From Pseudoneurospora amorphoporcata (lineage: Eukaryota; Ascomycota; Sordariomycetes; Sordariales; Sordariaceae), in the NCBI GenBank assembly GCA_033297205.1, contig MU859075.1, forward strand, positions 1 through 64,000: a stretch of 64,000 nt of DNA, read 5' to 3'. The notes beneath the pieces are model-generated. The model made no database searches and had not been told where the DNA came from. It saw only the letters and a program-made list of their open reading frames with translations. Each line of letters opens with the position of its first letter. Within the stretch, counting starts at the first letter, position 1. Below, piece by piece: positions 1-10,512 of this stretch. The position numbers were made by a program, and so were the translations under genes.

Positions 1-1583
1 CATTTTGAGATCCGTTGACTATAGAAACTACAATAGAAAGAAGATGGTGGCTCATCCTGATGCATTTTTATCATCTTGGTCATGATGAAAGTGGTGATGT
101 AAATACCTGCGTTTGACGCCAAGCCTGGGAAAACTGGTTTTGCGGGGCCATTTATTTCGTGGGCGGGGAGCTAAGGTAGTGCATGGAACCTCAATGGTTT
201 GGTTTTTGATCGCCGTTCAGTGGGGACTTAGCGGGAGTGGAATTGCAAGGAGCTTGCGAAAGGGGCGCAAATATAAAGCAAAAATGAGAGTTCTTAAGAT
301 CTCGATCACATGCAATATTTCGCGCGAGGTTTCGTGCCGTCCACTTTTGACGTCTTCCGCTACCCCGCCAAATTCCCCCCTGACTTTCCTTCTGCCTAAT
401 CCACCCCGGACTCATTGATTGGTCTCCTTGCTTATTCTGAGGTATGTCTAGAAGAGACATCATGACAGGTACATTCAGAAACCCGGGGAAGCGGTCGGGC
501 AGAAGGACACCTCCAAGGACCAGGCGAGGAGCCGAGAACAGTAAGTCCTCGTGTATCAGCGTGTCATAGTCCCCCAAGCCGTCCATCCTGTCATTTCCAG
601 AACCTCGCATGGCGGGAGAATCCGGTGTCTTGTTTGGGTTTGGATTCCAGAACGGCTCAAGTCCCCTACCATCAGGTCTTTGTTGTCCGTGTTCCGCCGA
701 AGTTCGGAATAGTGGCAGGAAGGTCAGGCATCCAATGGCTTTGATGTCTTCTCCAAAATCTTTCCAAATGGTGAAGGCAGAGATCGTGATCAAATCCATA
801 ACTGTGGGACAAGTGACTACCTTATGGTGGAGGGTCTCGGGTGGCTCCTAGAATACTCCCGTCCAGGACTCAGGTGGGTTTCCTTCAGTGGGCAATAGGG
901 CATCCCCGCATTTTCTTGTAGCGCGCTGGGGCTAGCGGTATCAAGAGGCTACCCTGGCCCCGCCCCTGATAATCCCCGGTCGCAATCCAGACCGGTCACT
1001 CTGCTCATCAAGACGGGATCGTCTCTTCGAGTTCGTTGGCACCTTGGGCACCCAGTTCCAAAACCATCCCCGAGCCTAGGCAATTCCACGTCGGTAATCC
1101 ACTCTTGACCTTAGGCGAGCCACAAGTGAAACGGACGGTGCCGCCACGGGCGTGACGACATCCCATCAGAGCAACCGTTCATCTTTTGGAGTTTGCGGTT
1201 CCCTTCACCTCTTGTCGTTGTGCGTTGATGTTTACCTATCCTTGTTGTTACTATCTGGCACACGCATTCGAATCCAACGGAGGGGGGTAAACAACCATCC
1301 ACCCGTCTTGCAACTTAAACTCAATTTGGCTTATACCGAGGCTCATTACCCTTGTATTATTCCTTAACCTAGGTTAGTTCAGCTTAAGCTTATTCACAAA
1401 GTCACACACACCATCTCATCTCCCTGCCCACACACAACACCATAGAGTAGAGCCCTGAACACTTTGACATCTACACAATCAAGTTGTAATGCTCGGGAAA
1501 TCTGGACTAAGCTAACTTGTAAACAAACATCATAGACTTCATTTCTGTTCACACAGCTTCACTGTACATGTAACTGTGCCGCC
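1..1583. other. Intergenic region upstream of the TMEM135-like gene
   Basis: No gene could be supported here. The longest open frame is on the minus strand (799 to 191, about 202 codons). Its predicted peptide has no family I recognise and no clear signal peptide or membrane segment, so it is probably a chance frame or a fragment. The last roughly 200 bases before 1584 are C/A-rich with CACA runs, as expected for a fungal 5' leader. No tRNA or 5S rRNA pattern was seen. Confidence 0.5.
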
Positions 1584-3291
1584 ATGAGCCGCCCGTCGCA
1601 GAGAGCAGCACCTCCTGCTGCATCTGGACTCCCATTATCCTTACGGCTCCAGCTTCCTGCGGCCCGGTCAGCTTCAAATCTAAAAGGCTGGAAGAGAGTC
1701 GAAAATCGCATCCCTCCACTTTTGCGACCTCTCGTACGTGCCTATCTGCTGGGCTATGTGTCATCGGTTGCCCCAAGGTTATTCACCTTGGTTTCCAAAC
1801 ATGCCATCAGGGTGAAAGCCGGGAAGAAACAACGGGATGATTTTGCCGAATCCTTCATAAACATACTACGGGGTGGTATGGACTGGCAGCGGTTTCCCAC
1901 ATTTTGCGCTGTCCTTGCCGGTGGCAGCACGTTATTCGAGGTATGTTTTCAGTTCTTACAACGTTACGGTATCGTTACTTACTCATGGCCATATAGGTTT
2001 CCTTCAATACTGTTCTCGATCGTTTAGCCGCCACATTGTCTGATGTCACTCGAAAACGGCAAGTATCCGACAACCGTCTTTCATAGCCATGTCACTAACA
2101 CTCGACCAATGCAGACTTTCACGATGGTTTGGCTCCTTCATCGCGGCATGGCTTGGTATCAAGCTTCTACAATCAAAGCGGACTCCAGGCTTCACCGAGA
2201 CGATAACAGCACCCACCGTCATGAACGGTGAAACCTCTTCACCAACTTCAGATGCCGTTCTCGACCCAAAACAAGACGCCGCTCCCAAACAGCCCGTAAG
2301 GACAGTCCACTACGCCGGCCGAACCCTAGACCTGACCCTTTTCGCCGTCACCCGCGCCCTCGACGTGATTTTCGGAGAACTCTGGTCCCAATACAAAGCC
2401 CGCCGCCCTGCTTCCCCTTCCACCACCACCGCCACCGGCAGACTCACCGAAGCCCTCATCTCCCGCCTCACTGACCCAACCATCTTCGCCCTCTCCAGCG
2501 CCTTGATCATGTGGACCTGGTTCTACCAGCCCTCCCGCCTGCCCCGGGCCTACAACAAATGGATCACCTCGGCCGCCTCTGTCGACAACCGGCTGATCGA
2601 CGCCCTCCGCCGGTGTCGTTCCGGCATCCTCGTGTACGGCAAAGACACAGGCCAAGCCCCTTTGCTAGGCAGCATGTGCAAGGACTACGACTGGCCCGAG
2701 GCCTGGGGCGACCCGGCCAAGGCCGTGCCTTTTCCCTGCGAGATCGTCCACATGGGCTGCGGCCCCAGCTGCGAGCGGCACGCGCTGTCCCGGTTCATGA
2801 GGTCGTTCAAGTGGGCGTTTACCATGTACTTGCCGTTGAACTTGCTGCTGGTGCTGCGCAAGCTAAACCGGAAGGCCTTGAAGAGGGCGTTGGTGTCGGC
2901 GTGTGGGTCGTCGGCGTTTTTGGGCGCGTTCATCACTCTGTTCTACTACGGCGTGTGTCTGGCGAGAACGAGGCTGGGGCCGTATATTGTCGGCAGAGAC
3001 ACGAAGGCGTGTCAGAAGATTGATGGTGGGCTTTGTGTAGGCACTGGGTGTGCTTTGTGCGGATGGAGCATCTTGCTGGAGAACGCAGGGAGGAGGAAGG
3101 ATATGGCGCTGTTTGTGGCGCCGAGAGCGCTGGCTACGCTGTTCCCGAGGAGATACGATTTGAAGAAGCAGTGGAGGGAGACGGTGATGTTTGCAGCTAG
3201 TACGGCGGTTGTGTTTACGTGTGCGCTGGAGAATACGAAGAGGGTGAGGGGTGTTTTGGGAGGGGTTTTAGTGGGTGTGTTGAAACCCTGA
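1584..3291 (+). CDS. TMEM135-like integral membrane protein
   Basis: Three exons: 1584-1940, 1997-2058 and 2115-3291, giving 531 residues. Seen: the first intron is GT-AG (56 nt). The second (2059-2114, 56 nt) must start with GCAAGT to keep frame and has a CTAAC branch point. The protein has a cysteine-bearing segment in the middle (the MGCGPSC motif) of the type found in TMEM135 N-terminal C-rich domains. Hydrophobic helices follow, then a second half with GVCLARTRLGP and a VAPRALATLFPRRYD stretch resembling the PRALE region of TMEM135. In animals TMEM135 is linked to peroxisomes and mitochondrial dynamics; localisation here is inference. The family call rests on remembered motifs rather than a search. 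It could alternatively be listed only as a fungal integral membrane protein. Confidence 0.8.
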
Positions 3292-5360
3292 GGGGAGAAC
3301 CCTCCAAGATGGCGAGGCGCATCGCCATGGTATTTCGAACCAAAAAAAGAGGTGTGAAACTCATTAACAGTATCAATCATGCTAGACTGCGTTCCCCTAT
3401 GCTCGATTCTGCTATATCAGCGGCGAAGTCCAGAAACCCCAGAAATGGGTTGCTTCAGGCCCAGTTGTACACCAGGCGGGGGTTGTTATCCTGGCATTTA
3501 CTGCAGGAATTTGCATCTTGAAACTACAGAACCGGAGAACTCAGCACAAATTCGACATCCTGCATACATCTACGATGAGCATCTGCCACAGAACTAAACC
3601 ACCGACACTTCCCCCATCACCTATCACATCTGGGCACGCAACTCCATGGAAGTTGTCGGTGATAATGAACAGAGCAACATATGAAATGCTAACATTCCTC
3701 CAGCACGTCCCCCGCTTTCTTCTTCTCCTCTTAAACCAGAAGCAGACACACGAGATTATCAGGCTCTTGGACATCTCGAAGTCTCGAAGTCTCGAACTGT
3801 TTCTCCTTGGCTTTTCATCAACTAGCCAAAGAACCACAACCGACTACAATCCAACCCAACAACCAAACACAATCATCGCAATGCCACAAACCAACATCAA
3901 CCCTAATACGTCCCCTCATGGCTCTCCGCCTTCTGCGTCTTCATCACTTTTGGGCCGTACCTCCTCTTCTCGCCAAAGACGGTTCTTTTTGGGCCAACCT
4001 ACCCCCCTTTTTCTAGCTCTGAAAGTCCCCTCTCCTCCCAAACTCTCACCCTTTGGTTCCGCTACTTCATCTACTCAAGGTGGAGCTTTTACTTTCTGGG
4101 CGGCCCCCTTTTCGTGGTGATTCTCATCGACCGTTACGGACTAGACGCTTACTGGGACCTGTTCTTGAATGAGAAGAGAGGTGAAGAGAGGGGTGAGGAG
4201 AGAGGTGATGGTTTACAAAAAGGTGAAGGGTACTAGGGTATATCAGAAGGTGAAATGTGGATATGGCGCGATTGGTGGCAAAGGAAGAGAAAGCAGAAGG
4301 AACAAGAGAAGTGCCAGGGAAAGGGCACACCTGGACATCCTCCGCTGAACGAGATGCACCAAAATTGGTTGATAAGCAAGAACTGATGAGGGTGAAATGC
4401 CACCACGGATGCTGTCAGCTGGCAACCGCGGGTTCCTGTCCCTTCCAGAGAGAGGAGTGGAATCAGGCACTCGCTGCATCAACATGCGTACCTTCCTTCC
4501 ACTTCGTTCCATTTTGCAGAGACGCTCCTTCCTTTGAACATTCTCTTTTCATCGTCGTCTTCCCCTTGCCTCCCTTCCATTTCCTGTCTGAGGTGATTCT
4601 CTCTTGGCTCAGTCGGTTCCAAAGATCTCCTCGCGCCTTCCACCCGTCGCCGAATGATCTTGCAACCGAGATCTTTGGGCCCCAGAGCCTTCCACAACCT
4701 GCTCTTCTCGATACGTTCCATTTCATCCACCTCCGTTGACCGGTTCCGAGTCTCCCAACGATGCCTTCGACATCCTACAGTCTACTCTCGACACAGACCT
4801 CTGATGTAGGATGCAGTAAGAGGGCGAAAAGTTGCACAGGACACATTGGGATACGGCTATGGGTAACAAGGCATGCATTTTGCATTAGATTGGAACCGGC
4901 TTTTGGACAGAATGGGATGGATGAGACCTTGGATATTTAGTGACCAGCGGGTTGGCGTTTGACGGCGTTACGAATATCAGCGGGGAGGGGATTGCTTTCT
5001 TAGGCTTGAGCACAAATCAACGTGCTTTGGACACTCACGTCATGGATGATGACTGGAATAAGTGACTGATAGTGATCTTGACTGTGGTGAGCACTCGGTG
5101 GAAGAGTTCGGCAAGTGTCTTGCAAATTATCTTCCAAGTCCTTGATGTTTCAACTAGACAAATGCGTTGGGACACTCGTGTCGTAACGGCGTACACTCAT
5201 CACGCTCCTTTTGTTTTCATTACAATATCCCAGGCCATTAACATTCGTTATACCACATGTCTGTAAAGCATGCTCATTTACCCCTTTCTAACCCGTCCCG
5301 TTATTCCCCGAGACCCATTGCAGTAATCATTCTTCTAGCTCCGCCCCTTTCGACAGGGAA
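3292..5360. other. Intergenic region with an ATG-less hydrophobic open frame
   Basis: This 2 kb region lies between the TMEM135-like gene and the 3' end of the GET2-like gene. Frames on both strands around 3518-4120 and 4243-4739 are open but compositionally unconvincing. The exception is an open frame at 3907-4236 on the plus strand without an ATG, which reads as an aromatic membrane-type peptide and is discussed under findings. From 4740 to 5360 I see no coding signal. Confidence 0.45.
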
Positions 5361-6577
5361 TTACGACCTCCACCAAGAGCAAACCCCAAGCACAAAGATA
5401 CAAACAAGAATATCCGCCTTGACCGTGCTGAATATCTGTCCATACCTCAGCCCAATCTCCAGATACCCCTTCCACGGCTGTGGCAAGAACCCGGCCGCCA
5501 TACCCAACATACCACCACCCAAAGCGCCGCCGACGGGACTCTTTCCCAAACCCTTCTCCAACATGAAGCGCGTTGTCAGCAGGAGCGCCTCAGCCGTAGC
5601 AAACGCATAGAAGAACCGTCTCGCCGAATCCGTATCAAAGCCCACAGCCACCTGATCTCCCGCCCCCGTGTGATGGTGCTTGTTGCCAGTAAGGATATTC
5701 TTGCTGTCCCTGTCTACCTTGCTGCCGCTGAACGAAGTCCAGACCGCAATGTACAGACCGAGGCCGAGCGCCACGGCCGTGTGCAGCAGTCGCCAGAGGG
5801 AGGAATACCGGTCGGGAACGGCCATGGCGGGCGAGACTCCTTGCTGGCCCATTCCAGGAGGCATCATGCCGCCCATACCGGGCATGCCGGGAAATCCTCC
5901 TCCGGGGAAAGGTGGCATACCGCCGGCGCCGGCACCGGGAGCTCCACCACCAAGCATGTTCATCATAATTTGCATCATTGGGTCCTCGGCGCCTGGACGG
6001 CCTGGCCCCCCTCCTAGTAGACTGGCAAAGGGGTCTACGCCGCCCGTCCCACCAGGCCCCATGGCGGAGTCACGGCCGAGCATCATCTGGCGCAAGCTCT
6101 CTTCGGAAAGGCCGTTCGGGTCGAAAGGGGAGGCGCCTTGGGTATGCTGTGGCTGCTGCTTGGGGATTCTCGGGGTGGTGGTTGGTTGGTAGAAGTGTTC
6201 CGAGGCGGAGATGTCGACCTCTTCGGGGTCGGCGTGGACTGGGGGTGCGGAAGTGGAAGTCGGGGCTGGCGATGTTTTGTCATCGTTGATGCTGCTGCTG
6301 GCTGCTGGCGCCGTAGGAGGGGGATCTGAAGAGAAGAGAGAAGAAAAAGAAGAAAAAAGTCAGCTGGGTTCATCATCTTGTATGCCATCGAGTTGGGGCC
6401 AGAGATGGATGGAAAAAAACACATACCTCTTTCAACACCGCCTCCCAATCCTGTGATTCTATTCAGACGATTTCCGGCGTTGGCCCTGATCTTAGCCTCG
6501 CGACGCTCCTTGCGAATGCGAGCCTGCTCGAGGGCGCGCGCCTCTGCCGCATCCGCGGGCGAAACTCCCTCAGTCAT
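5361..6577 (-). CDS. GET2: GET complex subunit Get2-like, tail-anchored protein receptor
   Basis: Two exons, 6577-6427 and 6325-5361, encode 371 residues. The intron (6426-6326) runs from GTATGT to a pyrimidine-rich CAG acceptor. The start is the ATG of MTEGVSPADA; the same frame is open further upstream, but that stretch looks like leader. Residues about 17-40 hold a basic cluster (RKERREAKIRANAGNRL), which matches the N-terminal RERR motif with which yeast Get2 recruits the Get3 ATPase. A Gly/Pro/Met-rich linker follows (about 140-205), then three hydrophobic segments in the C-terminal third. With Get1 this family forms the ER membrane receptor for tail-anchored protein insertion. The N-terminal motif plus topology make the call good although overall identity to yeast is low. 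Confidence 0.82.
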
Positions 6578-7141
6578 GGTTTTTGTCTGCCGTGCTCGTG
6601 CTCGACCCTCTCCGTGTTTCTTCGATTCAGGTTGGTGTACTGAGTGAGGTACAAGATTCGTCGCTTCGCTGGTGTGTATGCGTTGCTTGCTCTCGATAGC
6701 GTGGGCACAGAGAAATTGACAGATTGAGCTAGAAAGCGACAAAGGTGATTGTGACGTTGTGCCTTCTTCTTCAGTGGACAAAATGTGGTCACTCTTGCTC
6801 GCTGTTGGTCATAGACATAAGGTAGGTCTGGGATCCATGCCGCTCGGTCCCCTAAAGTCCTTATCGGTGCCTTATCGGGGAAGCTACCCCTGCGCCCCCC
6901 GTTTTCTGTCACTTGTCACATCGGCGTCGTCTTGACAATTTCTCGAATGAATGCAATGGAGGCTGTTCTAGGCTTTCTTTCTCCATGTCGAGCTACGGTA
7001 CCTCTATCGACATCCTTCCATCCATCTGTCTAGTTGAAACCCGTGGTTTGCTGATAAATTTGAAAGATTATAATATTTCGGCTGTACCGTCCAAGTGACC
7101 ACAATCACAAAACCCTTATATTCCCGACATTGAAATCCACG
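6578..7141. other. Intergenic: GET2 upstream region and 3' side of the next minus-strand gene
   Basis: This holds the GET2 leader and promoter region (from about 6578 leftward in transcription) and the 3' flank of the four-TM gene. Small open frames exist but none shows family features. Nothing else was recognised. Confidence 0.4.
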
Positions 7142-7941
7142 TCATGCTACCAAGTGAGCTGACTCATGCTTGGAGACAGCCGCTCCGTAAGATTTTCCCA
7201 ACGGCTGTCCTGTCTTCCTTCCCTTCGACCTCCTGAACCTCAGCAGCTCCAAGATGACAAGGACCATGAGAACGAAACCGAGGATCATAAAGGGTATGAG
7301 GTTGTAGCGCCATCCGCGAATAAGTCTCAGCTTCCTTTTTAGTAAGTCGTGGTCGTCGCTGTGGACAAGTGATAGATCGTTGACCGCCGTATACCAGTCC
7401 TCTGGTGTCCAAGAGTCACGTGGGTAGGGCTTCGGAGAAGTGCTTTCTGCCAAGCCCAAGTCGATTTTTTGATCCGAATGCATGTTGGTCAGGACATATG
7501 TGTAGATTAGAGCCGTGAGAGTAAGAAGCCAGCTGAGAAGCGTGATGAGGGCCCAGAGGTAGTAGAATGGCGATGATTTTCCGTACTGCCACAGGGTTAG
7601 TAGACGCAAAAATGCATAATGATTATATGAGAATGATAGCATACCTTTGCCCTGGACCGATGCTCCAACCACAAAGCTAGGCAACCACCGAACCATACAA
7701 GAACGATGCCCGTACCCCCTGCTCCATTTGTCGTATGACCGTGGTCCGTCAAGAGATGTGCAGGCTCTCCAGGAAGGTTGAAGAACGAACCGGTGAGATC
7801 TGTTCGGACCTCGAATGGCTGACCGCCGCGTCCATGAAGAAAAGCCACCATTGACGAGACAAGGGATAAGGAGATGACGGCGTCAATGTAAAGCAAAAAC
7901 AAAGCCACATAGATGGCTTTCATAAGCCCGCTTGAAGCCAT
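7142..7941 (-). CDS. Four-TM integral membrane protein of unknown function
   Basis: Two exons, 7941-7645 and 7585-7142, give 246 residues. The intron is 7644-7586 (59 nt, GTATGC...CAG, phase 0) and carries a CTAAC branch point. Hydrophobic segments are visible at about residues 9-35, 77-95, 103-128 and 195-220. Between the last two lies a charged loop (about 130-190) with a WTPEDWYTAV motif. The C-terminus is basic and soluble. The layout (short N-tail, two helices, a glycine-rich loop, two helices) resembles many fungal plasma-membrane or ER proteins, but I do not recognise the family. The unbroken frame across a consensus intron makes it a real gene. Function is unassigned. Confidence 0.8.
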
Positions 7942-9369
7942 TTTGAACGAGTCCCGCTAGAGCTGTGGTGGTAGCATAACTTTACAGCTAAAAGAAAGAC
8001 AGGAAGAGCTGGGTTCTTGATATTGCGAAGTTCGGTGCGGTTGGAGCTCGTCCACGTTCCCCTCCCCCCAACCACCCCCCCAGATGATGAAAACGGCGCA
8101 AGCCATCTTATAAAAGATTGCGGACCGACCGGTCGTGCCGGTTCGTCCTTTGTCTCGTTGGGTAGAAAGCGTTCTCCTACAAGCCTCCGCAGACGCGGAT
8201 TGGATCCCAGTCCCAAATGTGATGGTGGTCAGCCTGCCCCACATGTAAGCATACAAAATAGACACTGCCTCCCTATGATGGGCAGCGGGACTGGCTCGAC
8301 CAGGTGTGTATTCCTCCTCTTTTCCTGAATGGAGGGATGTCACCACATATCGCCAACGCCACGGGAACCTTGCATATGAGAGTTGCCCAGTCTGCATGGA
8401 ACTGAATGCCACAGGCCGATCCGTGGAGGCGAAGCATTCAGCACGAGGCTCGGCTGGCCTTGTGAGGTTACAACCCGTTTCGTCGCTATACGCAACAGAG
8501 TATGCCTTGTCATTCAGTCATAGGACCTTGTGACGGCTTGGACCGACGGATGCTATCCGGCTTGGGGATTTGGTCGAAACCGGTTGTAACCCTCGGACGA
8601 AGAGAAGCACTATGCCCGGCTGTAGGATATAGATCGTCCGTCTCTCACGGCATACGGAGTTGAAGCAAACTGCAGCATATGTAGACAGGAAAAGATCACA
8701 CTTGTCAGCCCTATGAAATATTAGCACCAAGGTCTGAAACATAGTCAAAATAGGAAACCTACCTCTCGGCCTTCGTCATCAAGCATAGAAACACAAGAGT
8801 GCTGAGCCCAAAAAAAGATAGTGAAAGTCAGTTTGTTAATAAGCAAGCTGACCGGCAACTCGGCAGGAGTCTTTTTTCGAACTTGGAGTAACGAGAGGAA
8901 AAAGATAATGCACTTGCAGCCCCTCAAGAGAAGCGGGATAACTTGATCAATAATAGAACCAAAGGGGCCCCCAATGGACGACTAAAACGTTGTGGAACAT
9001 GCCATCGCGAAGCCCAACAATGGTTGTTGGTGTTGTTGAAAGATGAGGGAAGCACATCTACCCGCCAAGCCACGAGGATGAATTCCCCAACTCGACACCG
9101 AGCGCAAGTCCAAGCCTCAGTACCTACTTTGCTGCTAAAAGCATATATGCACTGACCAAATTATGTTATGGTGGGGCAGTCGACGTAGTGTCGACCCACA
9201 TCCCTCGCGATAAACGAGTTATCGTAAATGGTCGCGGACTAGCTCCCGTCCCGCTGCTCTACGGGACGAACTTCCAGAAACCAGACTAGCTTGTGTCAAC
9301 ACATCCCGTCTCCGCTGGTCTGAAAACCACTTTTCACACGACACACCACACATATCCCACACATACACA
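7942..9369. other. Divergent intergenic region with an inverted repeat and a possible gene remnant
   Basis: This separates the minus-strand four-TM gene from COA1. It contains an imperfect inverted repeat (8467-8482 and 8575-8590). On the minus strand, about 8960-8520, two adjacent open frames encode hydrophobic peptides that could be joined only by an improbably short 29-nt intron. I regard that as a possible decayed membrane-protein fragment. The COA1 promoter is presumably in the last few hundred bases. Confidence 0.4.
8520..8960 (-). pseudogene. Possible remnant of a membrane-protein gene
   Basis: Reading leftward, an open frame with no early ATG gives a hydrophobic peptide (segments around LLINKLTFTIFFWAQ) ending near 8762. 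A second frame, entered near a TTTCAG about 30 bases further on, gives another hydrophobic peptide (ILQPGIVLLFVRG) to a stop at 8518. The gap between them is too short for a normal Neurospora intron. A broken gene, an uncharted multi-exon gene or chance are all possible. Confidence 0.2.
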
Positions 9370-10119
9370 ATGCTCTCAAGGATAACACAACGTATGGCCC
9401 TGAAGAGGGCCCTGGCGAGACCTTCCTCTTGCGCCAAGTCCTCCCGAGCACCCCAGACCCAGAGGAGATCTCTCACATCGGCACCCAGGCCTGGCGATGG
9501 TCCGTTGATGGAGAGGCGAGCTGATCGTGAGCTTCCTGGTATGTCCTCACGTCTCCGTTTTTCCTTGGGTCACCTTGGCCCCAAATTGAGGTACCTCACA
9601 TACTGACCCTTTTCTCTCCCAACCCAAAAAAACACAGACGTCCAAACCTCCCGCTTCCGCTGGTCCCGCACCTTCCCCATCTTCTTCGGCATCGTAGCCG
9701 TCACCTCGATCGCCATCTTCAACTACCAGAAACTCTCTTCCCCCGTGGTGTCTTCGACGCTGTACGCTTTGCGCACCAACCAGCGCGCGCGCGAGTATTT
9801 GGGCGACGAGATCTACTTCAAGGCGCAGATTCCGTGGATTTCCGGCGAGATGAACCAGCTGCACGGCCGCATCGATATCAAGTTCAACGTCAAGGGCACC
9901 AAGCGCACGGGCGTCATGCGCTTCGCCTCTTTCCGCCCTACGCCCAGGGGCATGTTCGAGACCACCGAGTGGAGTCTGGAGACGGAGGACGGAAAGATCA
10001 TTGACCTGCTCGAGGAGGGCGATCCGTTCAGGGCTATCAATGGCCGTGGGCCGGAGCCCGATTTGGATGACGATGCGGAGGATGCGAAGATTAGGGGGTT
10101 TAGGCAGATGCCCAAGTAA
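9370..10119 (+). CDS. COA1: Cytochrome c oxidase assembly factor 1 (Coa1)
   Basis: Two exons, 9370-9538 and 9638-10119, encode 216 residues; the intron 9539-9637 is GTATGT...ACAG. Residues 1-40 form an arginine/serine-rich presequence without acidic residues, typical of mitochondrial import. They are followed by the RPGDGPLMERRADRELP block that marks fungal Coa1 proteins. A single transmembrane helix lies at about 69-87 (FPIFFGIVAVTSIAIFNYQK). The rest is a conserved intermembrane-space domain with the EIYFKAQIPWISGEMNQL and FNVKGTKRTG segments. In yeast Coa1 is an inner-membrane protein that assists Cox1 maturation with Shy1 and Mss51. An uninterrupted run of 17 G begins ten bases after the stop codon. 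Confidence 0.9.
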
Positions 10120-10512
10120 TTGTGCCGCGGGGGGGGGGGGGGGGGACGTGAAGGGAGATTTATTTTGCAAAGGGCGGATATCTGCAAATTAGGGAATGTG
10201 ATGCTCCCCCGAGCAGCATGAGCTGATAGACTAGGTTATGGTCCGTCTCTGTTCGAATACCCAAGGGCTGTCTAGGAGGGATATGTAAGATATACGAGGA
10301 AGGAACGTACGACCTGTCACGGGCAAAGGATGTATGTTCAACATGTTATACATTTTTTTCGGTAACTGTACATTTTAACACCCCACGATGCGTGTGTATC
10401 ATACAAGAGAGAACTTGAAAAAGAGAAATTGGAAGGATATATACCATACATTCCCTTCCCATAAACCTAGTACAAACACATCATACCACAGACCAGAGAC
10501 CACCTCTCTCCC
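10120..10512. other. Convergent 3' region between COA1 and MRPL9
   Basis: This is a shared 3' flank. It holds the 17-G homopolymer at 10129-10145 and A/T-rich sequence about 10340-10380 consistent with polyadenylation. No gene is supported. Confidence 0.5.
10129..10145. repeat. 17-base G homopolymer
   Basis: An uninterrupted poly-G run just after the COA1 stop codon. The length is as given in the window; homopolymers of this kind are error-prone in assemblies. Confidence 0.9.

Noticed and set aside
191..799. 202-codon minus-strand ORF near the left edge
   Set aside because: No recognisable family or convincing splice context; composition is ordinary, so it is not reported as a gene.
1255..1285. 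B-box-like ATTCGAATCC suggesting a tRNA
   Set aside because: No matching T-stem, A-box or acceptor stem could be found around it.
4257..4739. 160-codon plus-strand ORF and overlapping minus-strand frames
   Set aside because: Both strands are equally open and neither peptide has domain features; probably chance.
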